From Amia ocellicauda (Eukaryota > Chordata > Actinopteri > Amiiformes > Amiidae), in NCBI RefSeq assembly GCF_036373705.1, contig NC_089851.1, positions 58,001,093 through 58,065,092 of the forward strand: DNA of 64,000 nucleotides. Reading direction: 5' to 3'. Position numbers and translations under genes: made by a program. Below, piece after piece: positions 45,281 through 57,180 of the stretch. Within the stretch, counting starts at the first letter, position 1. Each line of letters opens with the position of its first letter. The notes beneath the pieces were generated by a model. It saw nothing but the letters and a program-made list of their open reading frames with translations, did not search any database and was not told the origin of the DNA.

Positions 45281-46522
45281 TGGCTTTCGTTCACTGCAGT
45301 TCTGAGGAGTGCACCAAATCTGAACTGGACCTTTTTCAGCTGGTGCCCACACAGACCAGCATTGAGAAGAGTTTCTATGTGTAGGTGCCCCCCCTCACAG
45401 CGCTCTCTGACAATGCCCCACTGGAATTCTACATCACTGGAAACGGAGAGGACTATCTAGATCTGAACAACACGATCATCTACCTGACTTGTAAAATTAC
45501 TAAGCATGATGGCACTGATCTGGCCCAGGATGATCGGGTGGGCCTGGTAAATTACCCCGTGGCCTCCCTTTTCAGCCAGGTCGACATCACAATCGGTGAC
45601 AGACTTATTAGCCAGAGCAACAACTGTTATCCATACAGGGCTATAATAGAATCCATTCTCAACTACAGTGAAAGCACTTTGAACACACAGTACTCAGCAG
45701 GCCTTTTTGTCAAGGACACAGCCGGCCAGCATGAAGTAACCGCACTGAACGGGACAAACCTGGGGTTCAGAAATAGAGCGGCCTATACAGCAGGAAGCCG
45801 AAAACTAGAATTGTTGGGTTGTATTCATGCAGACATGTTTTTTCAAGACAAATTAGTGCTGAACGGCGTTGATATAAAAATTCAACTCACCCGTAACAGA
45901 GAAGCGTTCTGTCTCATGAGCAACGCTGAGGATTTCAAACTGTCGGTTCTCTCAGCAGCTGTGTTTGTGAAGAGGGTCCGGGTGGCCCCCGCTGTCAGGC
46001 TGGGTCATGCCGATGTGCTGCAGGTGGCTAATGCAAAATACCCTGTAGATCGGGTTCATATGAAAGTGTTCAGTCTGGCCAGAGGAAGCAGGGTCTGCAA
46101 CCAGGAAAATGTGTTTCTGGGACAATTGGCTAAAATAATAGCAATTGGTTTTGTGGATAAACCCCTTCTACTTTAAACATTGTGATATTAATTTCCTGGC
46201 CCTGTAAGTAGATGGGGAGCAGATCCCTACTAAACCGCTACAACCGGATTTCGCAAATGATAACTTTAACCTGGTGGAAACAGCCGGAAAGCACCTCAAA
46301 GACAAGCCTCTGGTAGTGGACTGTAAGGAGTTTGCCAGAGGTTACACACTGTTTGCATTTAACCTCAGCCCGGATCAAGAGTGCACTGGGCACTATTCGC
46401 TCATAAAAACAGGGAACCTGAGAGCAGAAATTAGTTTTGCCCAGCCATTACCAACCACCGTGAACATGATAGTGTATGCTGTTTTTGACAACATTGTTGA
46501 AATTAACATTAATCATTATTAA
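45281..46522 (+). pseudogene. Polinton major capsid protein (double jelly roll)
   Basis: The sequence matches the animal Polinton capsid family often annotated 'F54H12.2-like': LDLFQLVPTQTSIEKS, LEFYITGNGEDYLDLNN, LVNYPVASLFSQVDITIGD, FFQDKLVLNGVDIKIQL and RVCNQENVFLGQL. Length of ~410 residues is normal. It would form the hexon-like capsomer. Broken in a few places. Confidence 0.9.
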
Positions 46523-46586
46523 GATAAGTCCTTTACGACTACAGTTGAAAAACGATTGCCTTGTGGCTTTCAATACTCTGGTCATG

Positions 46587-46961
46587 AATACGCAACAGAT
46601 TGGGGCCATCATGACTAAGGACAGTTACACAACAGACTATTTTCTGGGTGTGTTTCCATCTGACAAGCTCCCCAAACGGTCAGGAGTCCACAGGCCGGCC
46701 TGTTTCGTCATCAACACACATCCGCATGACCGACCCGGGGAGCACTGGCTTGCTATCTATCTAGGAGGAGATGGGAAGGCCGAATTCTTTGATTCTTACG
46801 GATTCCCCCCCAATGCTCCTTATTTCCCTAAATCAATCATGTGTTTTTTAAACACAAACTCAGTGTTAACAGTGTTAACTCCAGACAGTTGCAGGATGCT
46901 TTATCCACAACATGTGGAAACCACTGTGTGTATTTTTTACAACAGCGTTGTAAGGGGCTAG
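46587..46961 (+). pseudogene. Polinton adenain-type cysteine protease
   Basis: About 125 residues starting MNTQQIGAIM, with TKDSYTTDYFLGVFPSDKLP, the GEHWLAIYL motif carrying the catalytic His and EFFDSYGFPP after it. This is the fold of the adenovirus maturation protease, which processes capsid proteins. It overlaps no neighbour and follows the capsid gene directly. Confidence 0.85.
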
Positions 46962-47452
46962 CTTAAAATCAGATATTGGATTTGTATTCTGAAGATTTAA
47001 TTAGTAATGCAGTTTGTGAAAATTTATAACAGGAGAACGAGACCTATGTATCTGTTTAAGCTTCATGTAAATGAGAATTGTCAGATGTGTAACCGAATGC
47101 ATGATTTTAGGATCTGTCATAATTGCTAAATCAGTCATGAACAGAAATAAACAATGTTAGAACAGTGTATGAATAACACTATAGACACTATAGAATGATA
47201 GAATAATGCTTGTGTGTATGTTTGTGTGTGTGCGTTTAAGCTTAATGACGTGGCATTCTCATATATGTAACGCCTGCTAACCTGATAATAAAATATTATA
47301 TACACATGAATTATGTTTATATGTAGTTAATAAATCCATACATACAAACACCATAGTTTATCACGCGTTACATTTTTTATTCAGCACACACAAAAACCAA
47401 ATAAACTAAAACAGTGAAACACCACTGATAATGTTCTTTGACATACAAACAC

Positions 47453-47499
<47 letters not shown>

Positions 47500-47632
47500 A
47501 TTTTTTATTATCAGAATCACACAAGGATTTAACATTTTACAGATAACATCAATGTATGTATTTCTATAGCCTATATATAAACAAACAACAACCAAAATAA
47601 TAATACAAAAAATAAAACCATGAGGACCCGCT
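46962..47632. other. Non-coding gap between convergent Polinton gene blocks
   Basis: AT-rich, with a (TAA)n tract at about 47455-47498 and AATAAA-like signals on both strands. It probably holds the 3' ends of the + strand capsid block and the - strand block. Confidence 0.6.
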
Positions 47633-48376
47633 TTACAGAGACAGCCATGGTAATTTCCCAAACAGCCGATGCTTTTTAGCTGGCTGGTCTCTTTGTGGTG
47701 TTTCGGGTGGGGCAGCCGCCCCCTCCATCGAAATATCAAAGTCTGGTTCAGGAGAAATAGGATTTCTCTGTATAGACATAGAACTGTTTCTAGTAGGTGT
47801 TGTTTTCAGTTTCTCCAACACCTCCCTGTTTATTCTGTTAGACAGTACCGAACCGGGGATGTTAATCTCCGCCATCGCCATCATAAAACTGCCCCAGCCT
47901 TTGGGGGCTCTTCCTGTGGCCAGCGTGTGCGGCTGTGTGACAGCCCTAACCAGATCAATCACATGAGACCCACGAACAGGGCCCCCCTTGTACACAAATT
48001 CCCCATTCTCATTCCAGCTAGCTATAGAATTGTTGGACACCATTTCGGCATTTTTATTTTGCCTTTGTGGGATAGCGTCTAAAATATAATCGAAAACAGG
48101 CTCTGTGTGCGGTTTTTCGGCCGGGGTATCGGTGTCAGGCATCTGCAAAGTCAAAGTGGCTTTTTCAGATTCTGCCTGCCGCGTCAGGGCCAAGTACCTC
48201 TGCAGCGCTTTGTCATATTCACCCAATTGAGAGCTTTGCAGAATATCTTTCATTTCACCATCCAATTTATATGTGGCTATTTTTCTGATGTCGTGTTCAA
48301 CTGGAAAGTCCTCTTTAATTTGGCCCATCTGTTTCTGAGGTACTAGATACATTTTCTCAGTGAATTGCATTTTCAT
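47633..48376 (-). CDS. Conserved Polinton protein of unknown role
   Basis: 247 residues, open throughout. It starts MKMQFTEKMYLVPQKQMGQI and has a conserved core NSIASWNENGEFVYKGGPV followed by RGSHVIDLVRAVTQP and APKGWGSFMMAMAEINIPG. I recognise this from animal Polintons, where it has no settled function; a virion-associated role is a guess. Its start is 4 bp from the end of the next - strand gene. Confidence 0.7.
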   Translation of the reverse strand: MKMQFTEKMYLVPQKQMGQIKEDFPVEHDIRKIATYKLDGEMKDILQSSQLGEYDKALQRYLALTRQAESEKATLTLQMPDTDTPAEKPHTEPVFDYILDAIPQRQNKNAEMVSNNSIASWNENGEFVYKGGPVRGSHVIDLVRAVTQPHTLATGRAPKGWGSFMMAMAEINIPGSVLSNRINREVLEKLKTTPTRNSSMSIQRNPISPEPDFDISMEGAAAPPETPQRDQPAKKHRLFGKLPWLSL

Positions 48377-48721
48377 CTGGTCAGTAAGCCGGTAATGAGG
48401 GGAATGGCAATACTTAGCAAATTACTGATAAACCCCCCAGACTGATTCAATAGATTTCTCTTTCTCTTAACAGACACTGTCTTTTTACTAAGTGTTTTTA
48501 TAATGTGGCCACTTTTCTTGAGTTTCTGAAATTGTTTAGCGCTCAAGCGGATGTTTCCTTTCAGTGTATTTAGAGCGATTTCTGACACGGCCTGTACCAG
48601 GTCGCTTCCAGCGGCGCACAGAATGGCCTTGTTGCGGCTTGGCTTTAACCAGCAGCTGCAGGAGAGCCAGTTTTCTCTTCATACGCAGTGACATACTGAC
48701 AGCCAGAGTCACAGACAGCAA
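48373..48721 (-). pseudogene. Polinton small hydrophobic-tailed protein, pVI-like
   Basis: Basic residues (LSKKTVSVKRKRNLLNQSGG) lead into a hydrophobic end (FISNLLSIAIPLITGLLT). This layout resembles small Polinton proteins compared with adenovirus membrane-lytic protein VI. Broken. Confidence 0.55.
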
Positions 48722-48779
48722 ATGTGCTCAACGCTGGAAAACCAGCGGCTTTTACTTTCTTTGTTTTTTAAACACATAA

Positions 48780-48955
48780 ACCACCGGGATGTCAGGGGGG
48801 AAAAGACCCGTCCTTAAACGGTATTCATCAGGGGTCTTTGACATGACATCGACAAATAAGTATCCGAAATACTTCTTGGTGGCATCTTCAAAAGCTTCCA
48901 AAAAATATTGAGATTTGCCTGGATACATCTGTCGAGCTAACGTTGTAATCTGTCA
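48780..48955 (-). pseudogene. Polinton packaging ATPase fragment
   Basis: On the - strand the sequence reads LARQMYPGKSQYFLEAFEDA and then YLFVDVMSKTPDEYRLRTGL, which I associate with the C-terminal end of the FtsK/HerA-type genome-packaging ATPase of Polintons. Only a small part is recognisable. Confidence 0.55.
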
Positions 48956-49059
48956 TTTATCTCTCGGTCTTTTGCAGTGTTCTCATCTCAAAGTGCCAGT
49001 CACGTTTAACACGTACTATCCCCGGTTGCCGCAGTGCAATGTCTTTTATTTCACCATTT

Positions 49060-52000
49060 GCACCAGCCTACTTATCCGCATAGTCAAGTATCAAATCTTT
49101 TAGGCTATCGAAATTAATTTTCTCACTATTAGCCACGTTTAATGTGATACCCTTTACCTTGATACAGGCTTTCCCTCCTGAGAGCTTATATCCATAGGAT
49201 TTAGGTGCTGTTGCAACAAACTCTGTAATGTGCTGATCCGGAGGCAGCTCACTTGTCAATTGACCCAGATAATCTCCTAACTTGGGGTCCCACTGTCCTG
49301 GCCTGCTTACATAAATGATTGAATCAGTGTCATAATACAAACAACGACCTTGTAATGAATCCAGAAGAGAGTACAGTTCTAACCTAGCATAGGCGGTGGT
49401 GAAACTGGCAATACAAATATTTACATTTGAAAGCTGTGTGTAGTGCTCTTTTCCCCGTTTCCAGGTGACACAGGCACATAAAATCATCGTCATCATCAAT
49501 AAAATCACAAGACGGGACCTCGTGGTATGGGGCAAACACGTATTTAAATAATTCGTTGGGGTCTCTCACAATACTGGTGTTTTGTAAATCTGGTCGTTGT
49601 CCAAATTTTCCCCATAAAGAATTCAAAAACAGTTTTGAAATCTGTCTTTTGGCCGGATTCTTAGTAATGTTGTAATGGTCCAAGTGTACCCCCTCTCTGT
49701 CATGATACTCTCTGATGTAGTGTTCACGGTCTGTGTCATTTTTGCACCACTGGGGGTAGCCTGAAGCTTCTTGTTTGCCTTTTAAATGCGTTTTAATATA
49801 TTCACTAAACAACGTGTTGGTCGAGTGCTTAAAGTGCCAGATCTCGTATATTTCTGCTATTCTGTAACCCTTATCTACAGCAGACAGCAGCTCTGGCATG
49901 CACCAGACACCGGTAAGCGCTCTCTGCTCGTCGCTGTGTGTGCAGGGGGGCCCTGCTGGGTGTCAGCGCACGTCCGACAGAGTGTAAAGAACAGTTTTTT
50001 ACCAACTCTGGTCGGTAGCACAGGGAAAAACAACCTTCTAGGAGGGTAAACTTTGACTTTTGCGAGCCCAAAGTAATTTTGTAAATCTTCAAAGCCCTCG
50101 CATATTATATCCGGGTGACCAACGGGGTACAATTTGGTTTTATTTACAAACGGGTACAGACTGGTGAAATCATAGTAACGGAGTTCCTAGCCAGGTTTTG
50201 GTTGATAATACAGGGTCACTGCATTCGTCCACCCACCGAATAGAGACTCCCTGGGGTCTAAAGGCGCTGGTAACTGTGATTCGGAAATAAATGCCCTAAC
50301 ATCCTGGTCTTCATTCAGCATTGTCTTCCATTTGTGTTCCCACATCACTTTAACATCAAACCCTTGTAATTTTAAGAATTCGGTTTTATACATTGTCTTT
50401 TGATATAGCCAGCCGAATGTTGTTTTTGTCACACTGTTAACGTCATTTTCGCTATAACAGGTATCGCAACCATGAAAAAAACATCCATGGTACTCAAAAG
50501 CAGTGTACACACCGTTTATTACTGCAAAACCATCTAGATAGTACGGGCCAAATTTATGCTCACCACCCAGCTTTAGTGCGTGTTGTATACTGATGTTGTC
50601 TGTGTGTTCAGTATACATGAGCCACTGAATAGCGGGGGTCGAGAACCGCTTTTTCTGGTTGTGATAATTGTCATGGACTAATGCTATGGTCTGCGGTCTG
50701 AGAAACATGTACCGGTACATGGTCATACACACAGAGGCTAATGTGATGTACTGAAACGGGTCAAGACTGACTTTAATCAGGTCTGAATCAGGGTCAGACG
50801 GACACTTCAGACGTATCTGCTCTGTCATACTTAATATCTCGTTTCTAAATGTAGTACAAGCTTGTCTCAGTATGTCCACGTCCTGTCTACAATACCGCTT
50901 CAATTCATCGAGTTTGTGCTCATCGTACCATTCCTGAAACTGTGTTTTATCTGCACCCATCATGTAGTCTACCCCGTAAAATTGTTCAGCGGGTAAGGGT
51001 CCTACATAATTTTGGTTTGCGACCGTGTTAAAGAAGTGTGGGAAATGGCCTTTCTCACCCTCAAACCCCATTGCTTTTGGCATATTGCTCAGTTTCAGAG
51101 GCAAGAAATGTAATGAATCAATGAACCTGATGTTCAGAGCGGTCACTGTCATGCACATAATTTTACCTCCTTGTGTGATGAAGTGTGTAGCAACCTTTTC
51201 ACGTATGAGCTCTCTAATGACCAAGTAGTTATCATAGCCTTTACCATTGTGTGAAATAAAAGTGTAGTTTTTAAAACACGTGTCAATGAAACATTTCACA
51301 AAGTCAGATAAGCAAGAATCCCCATAAAACTCCCATGTGCATTTGTTGTTTATGTGTGAGGCATAAACATAATTTGGGATGTGTGTCCTGTTTCTTGCAT
51401 GCATTCAAAATCAAAGAAAATGTATTTTTCCGATTGTTTGGGGATGTTTATTACGCTCATGTAGCATACATGATTGTCAGGTGTCTGGATAACACTTTTA
51501 CAGCACGGAAAGAGCTTTTCTTCGCAAGTGTGCATTATTGGGAGAAAAGTCCAGCACTCTGTACAGTAAAAGTGTTGAACACACTGAATCTCTTTGGTGG
51601 CAGCTTTAGCCTTGTGTCTCCTGAGACAGACACCACCTCTACAGAATATTTTACATACATCGCATCTGGTGATGGTCTCTTTAACCTCAAAACAGTGGGG
51701 GTCTAAACACGCTCTGCACAAATTCCGACACGTGTGACAATTTTTATGCCCATATACTGCGTGGCAATAATCACAGAAATAGTTAACACCTATAAATGTT
51801 CTGATGTTTAAAACCCCGTAGTAATGCTGTTTGTGAAGTAAAACAAACATCTGTGCATTCTTTCCCTTTCCACAGGCGGTACACACTGGCGGCAAAACAT
51901 AAATTGTTACCTTGGTTTTTGAAATCAGTGAGGCATGCCCTTTTCTTGTCTATTATCTTGCAAAACAAAATACCTTTTATACGTCTCCGTACCCCACCTT

Positions 52001-52373
52001 GCATATTAGGATTTCGGTGTGACTTTGCAGTAAATTAGCTATGCTCTCTAGGAAATCTGTTTCATCCAGCTCCCCCAAATGTTGCCTCCTCTAACAGAAA
52101 GCATTATTTAATGACCCCGAGCTCAGTCTAAGCTGTACAAAATCATTAGGACCCACATTGTGTGATATTTCATTTAACAGCCCTTGCGCAGCACCAGTAC
52201 GATTCTACCAGATCCAGATTCACAAACCTGAATTCTTCATAAAACTCCATTCCCCGGAACCTGTTAAGTTCCCGGTCATAGTGACGAATACGCTCCAAAA
52301 ACACCCGAGGCGGGTCCCCGCCATCACCACCCTCAACCATTTGTTCAGCATTTTCATTATTCACCTCTAACAT
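49060..52373 (-). pseudogene. Polinton protein-primed DNA polymerase B
   Basis: Read from right to left on the - strand: an N-terminal region (RIRHYDRELNRFRG), a Cys-rich zinc region (51895-51500), exonuclease motifs FFDFEC, SHNGKGYDNYL and YCRQDVDIL, then polymerase motifs LFLNSLWGKFG and YYDTDSIIYV. This is the type B, protein-primed polymerase that replicates the element. About 1100 residues is normal for the family. Broken in several places. Confidence 0.92.
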
Positions 52374-52744
52374 TGCTACATCACCACCCCCAATCTGATT
52401 ATCATTATTATTCGCTTCTAATGCTTACCCATCAGACACGTGCAAATCTATATATTCCTGAATTTCCAAGTCTGGTTGGTTATTATTATCAGCTTCTAAT
52501 GCTAATTCATCAGACACAATCAAATCAATATATTCCTGAATTTCCAAGTTTGCTGGGTGGTCATCAACCGCCACTGTGCTGTAATGGTGTCTGTGATCCT
52601 GCTAATTGTGACACATCCATTCTAGATTTAAGCCTACGCAGCATTCTTTTGGCTACATTAATATTCTTTATCAGTACTGCCGTGATACGTGCAGACCGAG
52701 TGTCTTTGTGTCTTACTTGTTTCATTATTTGTTAATTGCGGTTT
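52374..52744. other. Polinton accessory gap
   Basis: It contains near-tandem copies of a segment with CAAATC(T/A)ATATATTCCTGAATTTCCAAG, at about 52440 and 52522. No gene recognised. Confidence 0.4.
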
Positions 52745-52963
52745 TCACTCACAGTGTGACGATTCAGCAAACTCGATGTTATACCCTTTTTGTTTTACCA
52801 CATTTGTCAAAACATGTATTTTTCTATGAGCTGTGTGTAAATCTTCTACCAGTTGCCAACAAATGTGACATATTTTACTAAACAACAGGGCCCTAGAATC
52901 ATCAGAGGTCTGAATGCCTGTACAGGGTATTTGTTCACCTGACCTGTCTATCTCTTTATGCAC
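52745..52963 (-). CDS. Unrecognised small Polinton frame, - strand
   Basis: 72 residues with a KICHICWQLVEDLHTAHRK stretch. It lies upstream of the polymerase on the same strand. No family recognised. It may be an accessory gene or part of one. Confidence 0.3.
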   Translation of the reverse strand: MHKEIDRSGEQIPCTGIQTSDDSRALLFSKICHICWQLVEDLHTAHRKIHVLTNVVKQKGYNIEFAESSHCE

Positions 52964-53238
52964 ACTCGGAGTGGGGTTAACTGTGCTATTTGTCTGCTTA
53001 CCTCTTTTTACAGTAGCGGGCTGTCTTACTGCGTGCTTTTCTCTGAAACATGCACTCTACCTTCAAGATGGTTTAGTGACTTGTTAGAAAGTGTGGATGA
53101 GAAAATAATGCAAATAGTTGAGAAGGTTATAAAAAACAAGGCTTATCAAGTGTTTTACAAACATAAATAAAATACTGTTTGTGTCTGCTCTGCTTTTCTG
53201 TGCAATAAGACATTATATTAATTCATATATTTTTTCAG

Positions 53239-53584
53239 AGAAAGAAACCCCCGGGGCCCCTGGAATTACGTTTACGTGTTTGAGGAATCTATGTTTGAAG
53301 ATGTCATCCTCACTCTAATAGCTCACAAGTTTGGTGATTTGTATGATACTGGTAATTCTGATGTGAAATCGCTAGTTGCTGATGTTGAAAAAACAGTGGC
53401 GTCCCTCCCCAATGTGCTCAAGAGAATGCTGTATAAAGAGACACATCCTGGTGAATCTGCTTTTACATCTGTCCAAAAAGTTCTGCACAGTTCTTTTGGA
53501 AATACTATCCCTATCATGACCAAACCCAATTTCTACACTGTGCTAGACAGAATAGTGTCACTGCCCTGGCCAATAAACAAGTAG
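53239..53584 (+). CDS. Unrecognised Polinton accessory exon
   Basis: A strong acceptor (polypyrimidine run ending TTTTTTCAG at 53238) opens a ~115-residue frame: RNPRGPWNYVYVFEESMFED, LTLIAHKFGDLYDTGNSDVK, then LPNVLKRMLYKETHPGES, ending WPINK. A possible upstream exon ends near 53170 (FSDLLESVDEKIMQIVEKVI). No homologue recognised. It sits next to the right inverted repeat, where Polinton cargo genes tend to lie. Confidence 0.4.
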
Positions 53585-53822
53585 AGGGAGTAGCTAGTGC
53601 AGTACAGTTCAGTTGTTTCTTCCTGGCTGCTGTAGGTGTTGGGGAAGCGGGATCATTGGTCACCCGAGTCAGTATCTAATCTCACTGTCTACATCTGACT
53701 TGATGCCTTGTTGTCATTTTTAGAGCTGTCACAATAAAATATTGACATTGAAATATATTTTACTGAGTCTCATATTTTGAATGTCTATACCTTTTCTTTC
53801 TCTTTTATTTTTCCAAAACTGT

Positions 53823-54419
53823 ACCACCCCAAAAATAATCATAAAATATATAACCTAAAATCATCACACGCACATCACTAAACACAGTTTAAAATACTTT
53901 TTTATTAAAACTGTATGTTGTTGTTCTCTTTTTATTTTAATGTATTTTATTTTGCTAACAACTTATCATAACAAACCTAATCATAAAACATAACCTAACA
54001 CAAATAATAATAAGTTTAAACTCTTAAACATTACACACACACACACATACACCATCAGGGTGAGATGGCAGTAAACACTTGTCAAGATGACCTGTGCCCT
54101 TTCCAAAAATGTCATCCTAACAAGATGGAGGTCATCCAAACAAGATGGCTGTCATCCTAACAAGATTACGGTCATCCAAACAAGATGGCTGACAGGAGAG
54201 GGTCAAAGGGTAAAACCTGTATCCTAACAAGTTGGCTGACTGGAGAGGATCAAAGGGTACAGGGTAAGGAGGGGCTTCCTGGCCCGTGGGGCTTCTGGGT
54301 AAGGAGGGGCTTCCTGGCCCGTGGGGCTTCTGGGTAAGGCGGGGCTTCCCAGCCCATGGGGCTTCTGGGTAGGGGTGGGGCCACCTGACACTTTGACATA
54401 AAGTGCCATCATTACTACT
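53823..54419 (-). repeat. Polinton right terminal inverted repeat
   Basis: Reverse complement of 42161-42850 with a much shorter TG tract and roughly 5% substitutions by eye. The outer end is AGTAGTAATGATGG on both sides. Confidence 0.9.
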
Positions 54420-55780
54420 CATAAGCGCAATATGTACAATATCTTTCCCGTTCCTGAGAAAACTATGTTTGAAAACTGTAATTTTTTGCCTGGACTACAA
54501 TCAAGATGGCTACCAAACCATGTGACATTATGCTGCCATTTTGCGATCTAGTGACCATGCCATAGACCCCTACATCCATTCAAAGTCTGGTGACTTTTTA
54601 GACTGCGGTTCAAAAGTTATAGGCATTTGAACATATTCTGGTGGAAGAGAAGAAAAAATAAGTATAATAATAATAATAATGACCAGTGACCACCACATTG
54701 CTTATGGGATCAATTCTGTCAAGTAACAATCAGTCCAATACATTCTAACATAGTTCCATACTGCACCATATGCATTTATTTGCAACTTGACCATCTCTGA
54801 AATTTGATTGGCTCATGGCGGCCATTTTGTTTTCTCAATCAACTTGCCTTGAACAAATCTGATAGAGGAGCTAGCCAAGGTCACGTGTACAAAATTTCAT
54901 ATCAATCAGACCAACCATTTCGGAGATGAAGATCTTTGAAGATTCTTGGCCAATCCAATATGGCTGCCAAACAATATGACTTATTGACTTGTTTTGAACA
55001 AATCTGAATTTAGGCCATAACATAACATCACACACCAAGTTTCACATCTGTCCCGTCTGCGGTTTCGGAGAAGAAGATTTTTGTATATTTTCCAAAATGT
55101 GTCACTTAAGCCACTATGGCCACCAGACCATGTGACATATGGCCTCCATATTGAATATGGCATAGTACTACATAGCCATCTATCACTGTATGAAGTTTCA
55201 TGAGTTTTCATCAAGCGTTGGTTTTTATAGGCTTTTGAAAAGATACTGCGGAAAAATAATAATCCTAACAATAACAATAGGGTTCCAGCAACTTCGTTGC
55301 TTGGCCCCCAACTTTTGAGGCTTCCAGGTGCTTGGAGTCGAGAAATGTATGGCTTCAGACTCATAAAAATATGAATCAGATGAAGACACATGTTGACAAC
55401 AATTGTTGCTTAAAGGTTTTGGTAAGTAGAGTATTCAAGGTCAAGTTCCCCCTCTTGTGGTCTAATATTTTAAGGAACAAGCCATTTCAATCTCAATAAA
55501 CCAACTACACTTATTTGATTGAAATGTATCAATTTAATTACATTAGTAGTACCATCAATACTTCTAATATCATAATATAGTAGTAAACAGTTTATTCTCT
55601 AAGTTTCATTTTGTGTACTTTAAAACACAATCTAACCATTTAAGTAGCTTTAGATTGCTGCTGCTCTCCATTTTTCCATTTACCTTCTCAAGCTTATTTA
55701 GTTGCATACCTGGTGTTTCATATAGTTATCACGTTGATTTCTGATGTATGCGTTATATATATTTACAGCTGGAAAAGCAA
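54420..55780. repeat. Tandem ~2.2-kb repeat, unit 2, right part
   Basis: Resumes exactly where 42160 stops: CATAAGCGCAATATGTACAA aligns with CATAAGCACACTATGTAGAA of unit 1. It includes the segment CAACTTCGTTGCTTGGCCCC, common in fish repeats. No gene. Confidence 0.75.
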
Positions 55781-55900
55781 AGTATATCACTAAGGAGCAA
55801 ATAGCTCCAATTAGTTTTTACTATTGCGCCTGACCGAGTATGTCCGTATGTCCGTATGTTGTCTTATGTTCAACTCTATAGAGCCAGCGATTAAATTATC
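55781..55900. repeat. Tandem ~2.2-kb repeat, unit 3, start only
   Basis: Segments such as AGAGCCAGCGATT and GTCTTATGTTC repeat the start of units 1 and 2, then the similarity ends. Confidence 0.55.
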
Positions 55901-57180
55901 CATTACAGAAATGATCCATTAGGACAAGGCACATCAGGAGGTCTGTGCAATAGGAACAGTCTGGACACCATTTTAAGTTCCGAACGGAATTAACGTCTTT
56001 ACTATCTACATATTTATTTATTTATTTATACATTGTTGGTTTTTTTTTTTACATTTTGGCACAAATTATCCTCCATACTATCCATGACAAAATTAAAAAT
56101 AAATACATGGAGAAAATAATAAATACATGAATTAATGTGGAAATAAATAGATGGATAAATAAACAGATTTTGAATTAAATACAATAATAAATAAATCTCC
56201 ATGTATTTATTAGAACATGTATTTATTTATTTCAACATTTATTTATTATTTTCACTGCGAATTTGTTTTAAATTTTAATTACAGTGAAAATAATCAATAC
56301 ATTAATACATAAATACATGTTCAAATGGACATTTTTTTATGTCAACACTACTACATTTATTCATTTATTTATGTAATGTGAAGCGATTCAAGTAATGAAT
56401 AAACAATGTATTTGCTAAAATAAATTTTGCTTAAACTTTAAGGGGAACTGCACCACAATTTTATCTTAATTCTGTTATTTGTATAAATTGTTTTAAATAT
56501 AGCAATGTCACAAATGTCTGAAGTGAAGATATATTTATTAATATGATTTTCTTAAGGAATAGGTGGCCATTTTCTCTCCACCAGACCCTCGGTAACAGTC
56601 TGTACTAGTATGTGTAAGACCTGTAGGCAATACAAAGTAAAAGCATAATAATAATGATGATATTATTTATAACTAGAATGCTAAAGTTCCATGAGAAACA
56701 TTGTGGAAGTACAGTAAGCAGTATGTTTCAGTGTACATGTAATATATTAAGTACTATAGTACATCACAAGGTACTACAGTAAACTATAGTATACAACAGG
56801 GTAGTTCAATATTTGTCTAAGTACCGTAGGAGGCACTATAGTACATTACAAGATACTATAGTATATCACGTAACAAGAGTATACTATAGTATAACAGTGT
56901 ACTATCGTATGTCACACATTATTCAGTATACCATAGTATAAAAGTTTAGTGTGGTATACAACAGTGTCCTACAGTATTTGTTGTACTACTGTAGTAAGTA
57001 CTATAGTATAATTGTATTGTTTTATTGTCTATCTTAATTGTAGTTTTAATATTTAATTAACTATATTTTCTTGTAAAGAGCTTTGTGATACACTATGAAA
57101 TTTCTATGGAATCCGAATGTGTTCAATTTCGTTGGATTTCATGAAATCCGAATGCATGAAATTGCATGATTTAATCAGGT
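55901..57180. repeat. AT-rich region with TATTTA and ACTATAGTA repeats
   Basis: 56000-56400 is rich in mutually inverted TATTTAT/ATAAATA stretches around CATGTATTTATT. 56690-57020 is built of irregular repeats of ACTATAGTA/TACTATAGTAT, self-complementary words. No coding sequence seen. Confidence 0.5.

Noticed and set aside
54132-54422. Pro-rich frames at the right end of the Polinton
   Set aside because: They are translations of the repeated modules of the terminal inverted repeat, present in both orientations.
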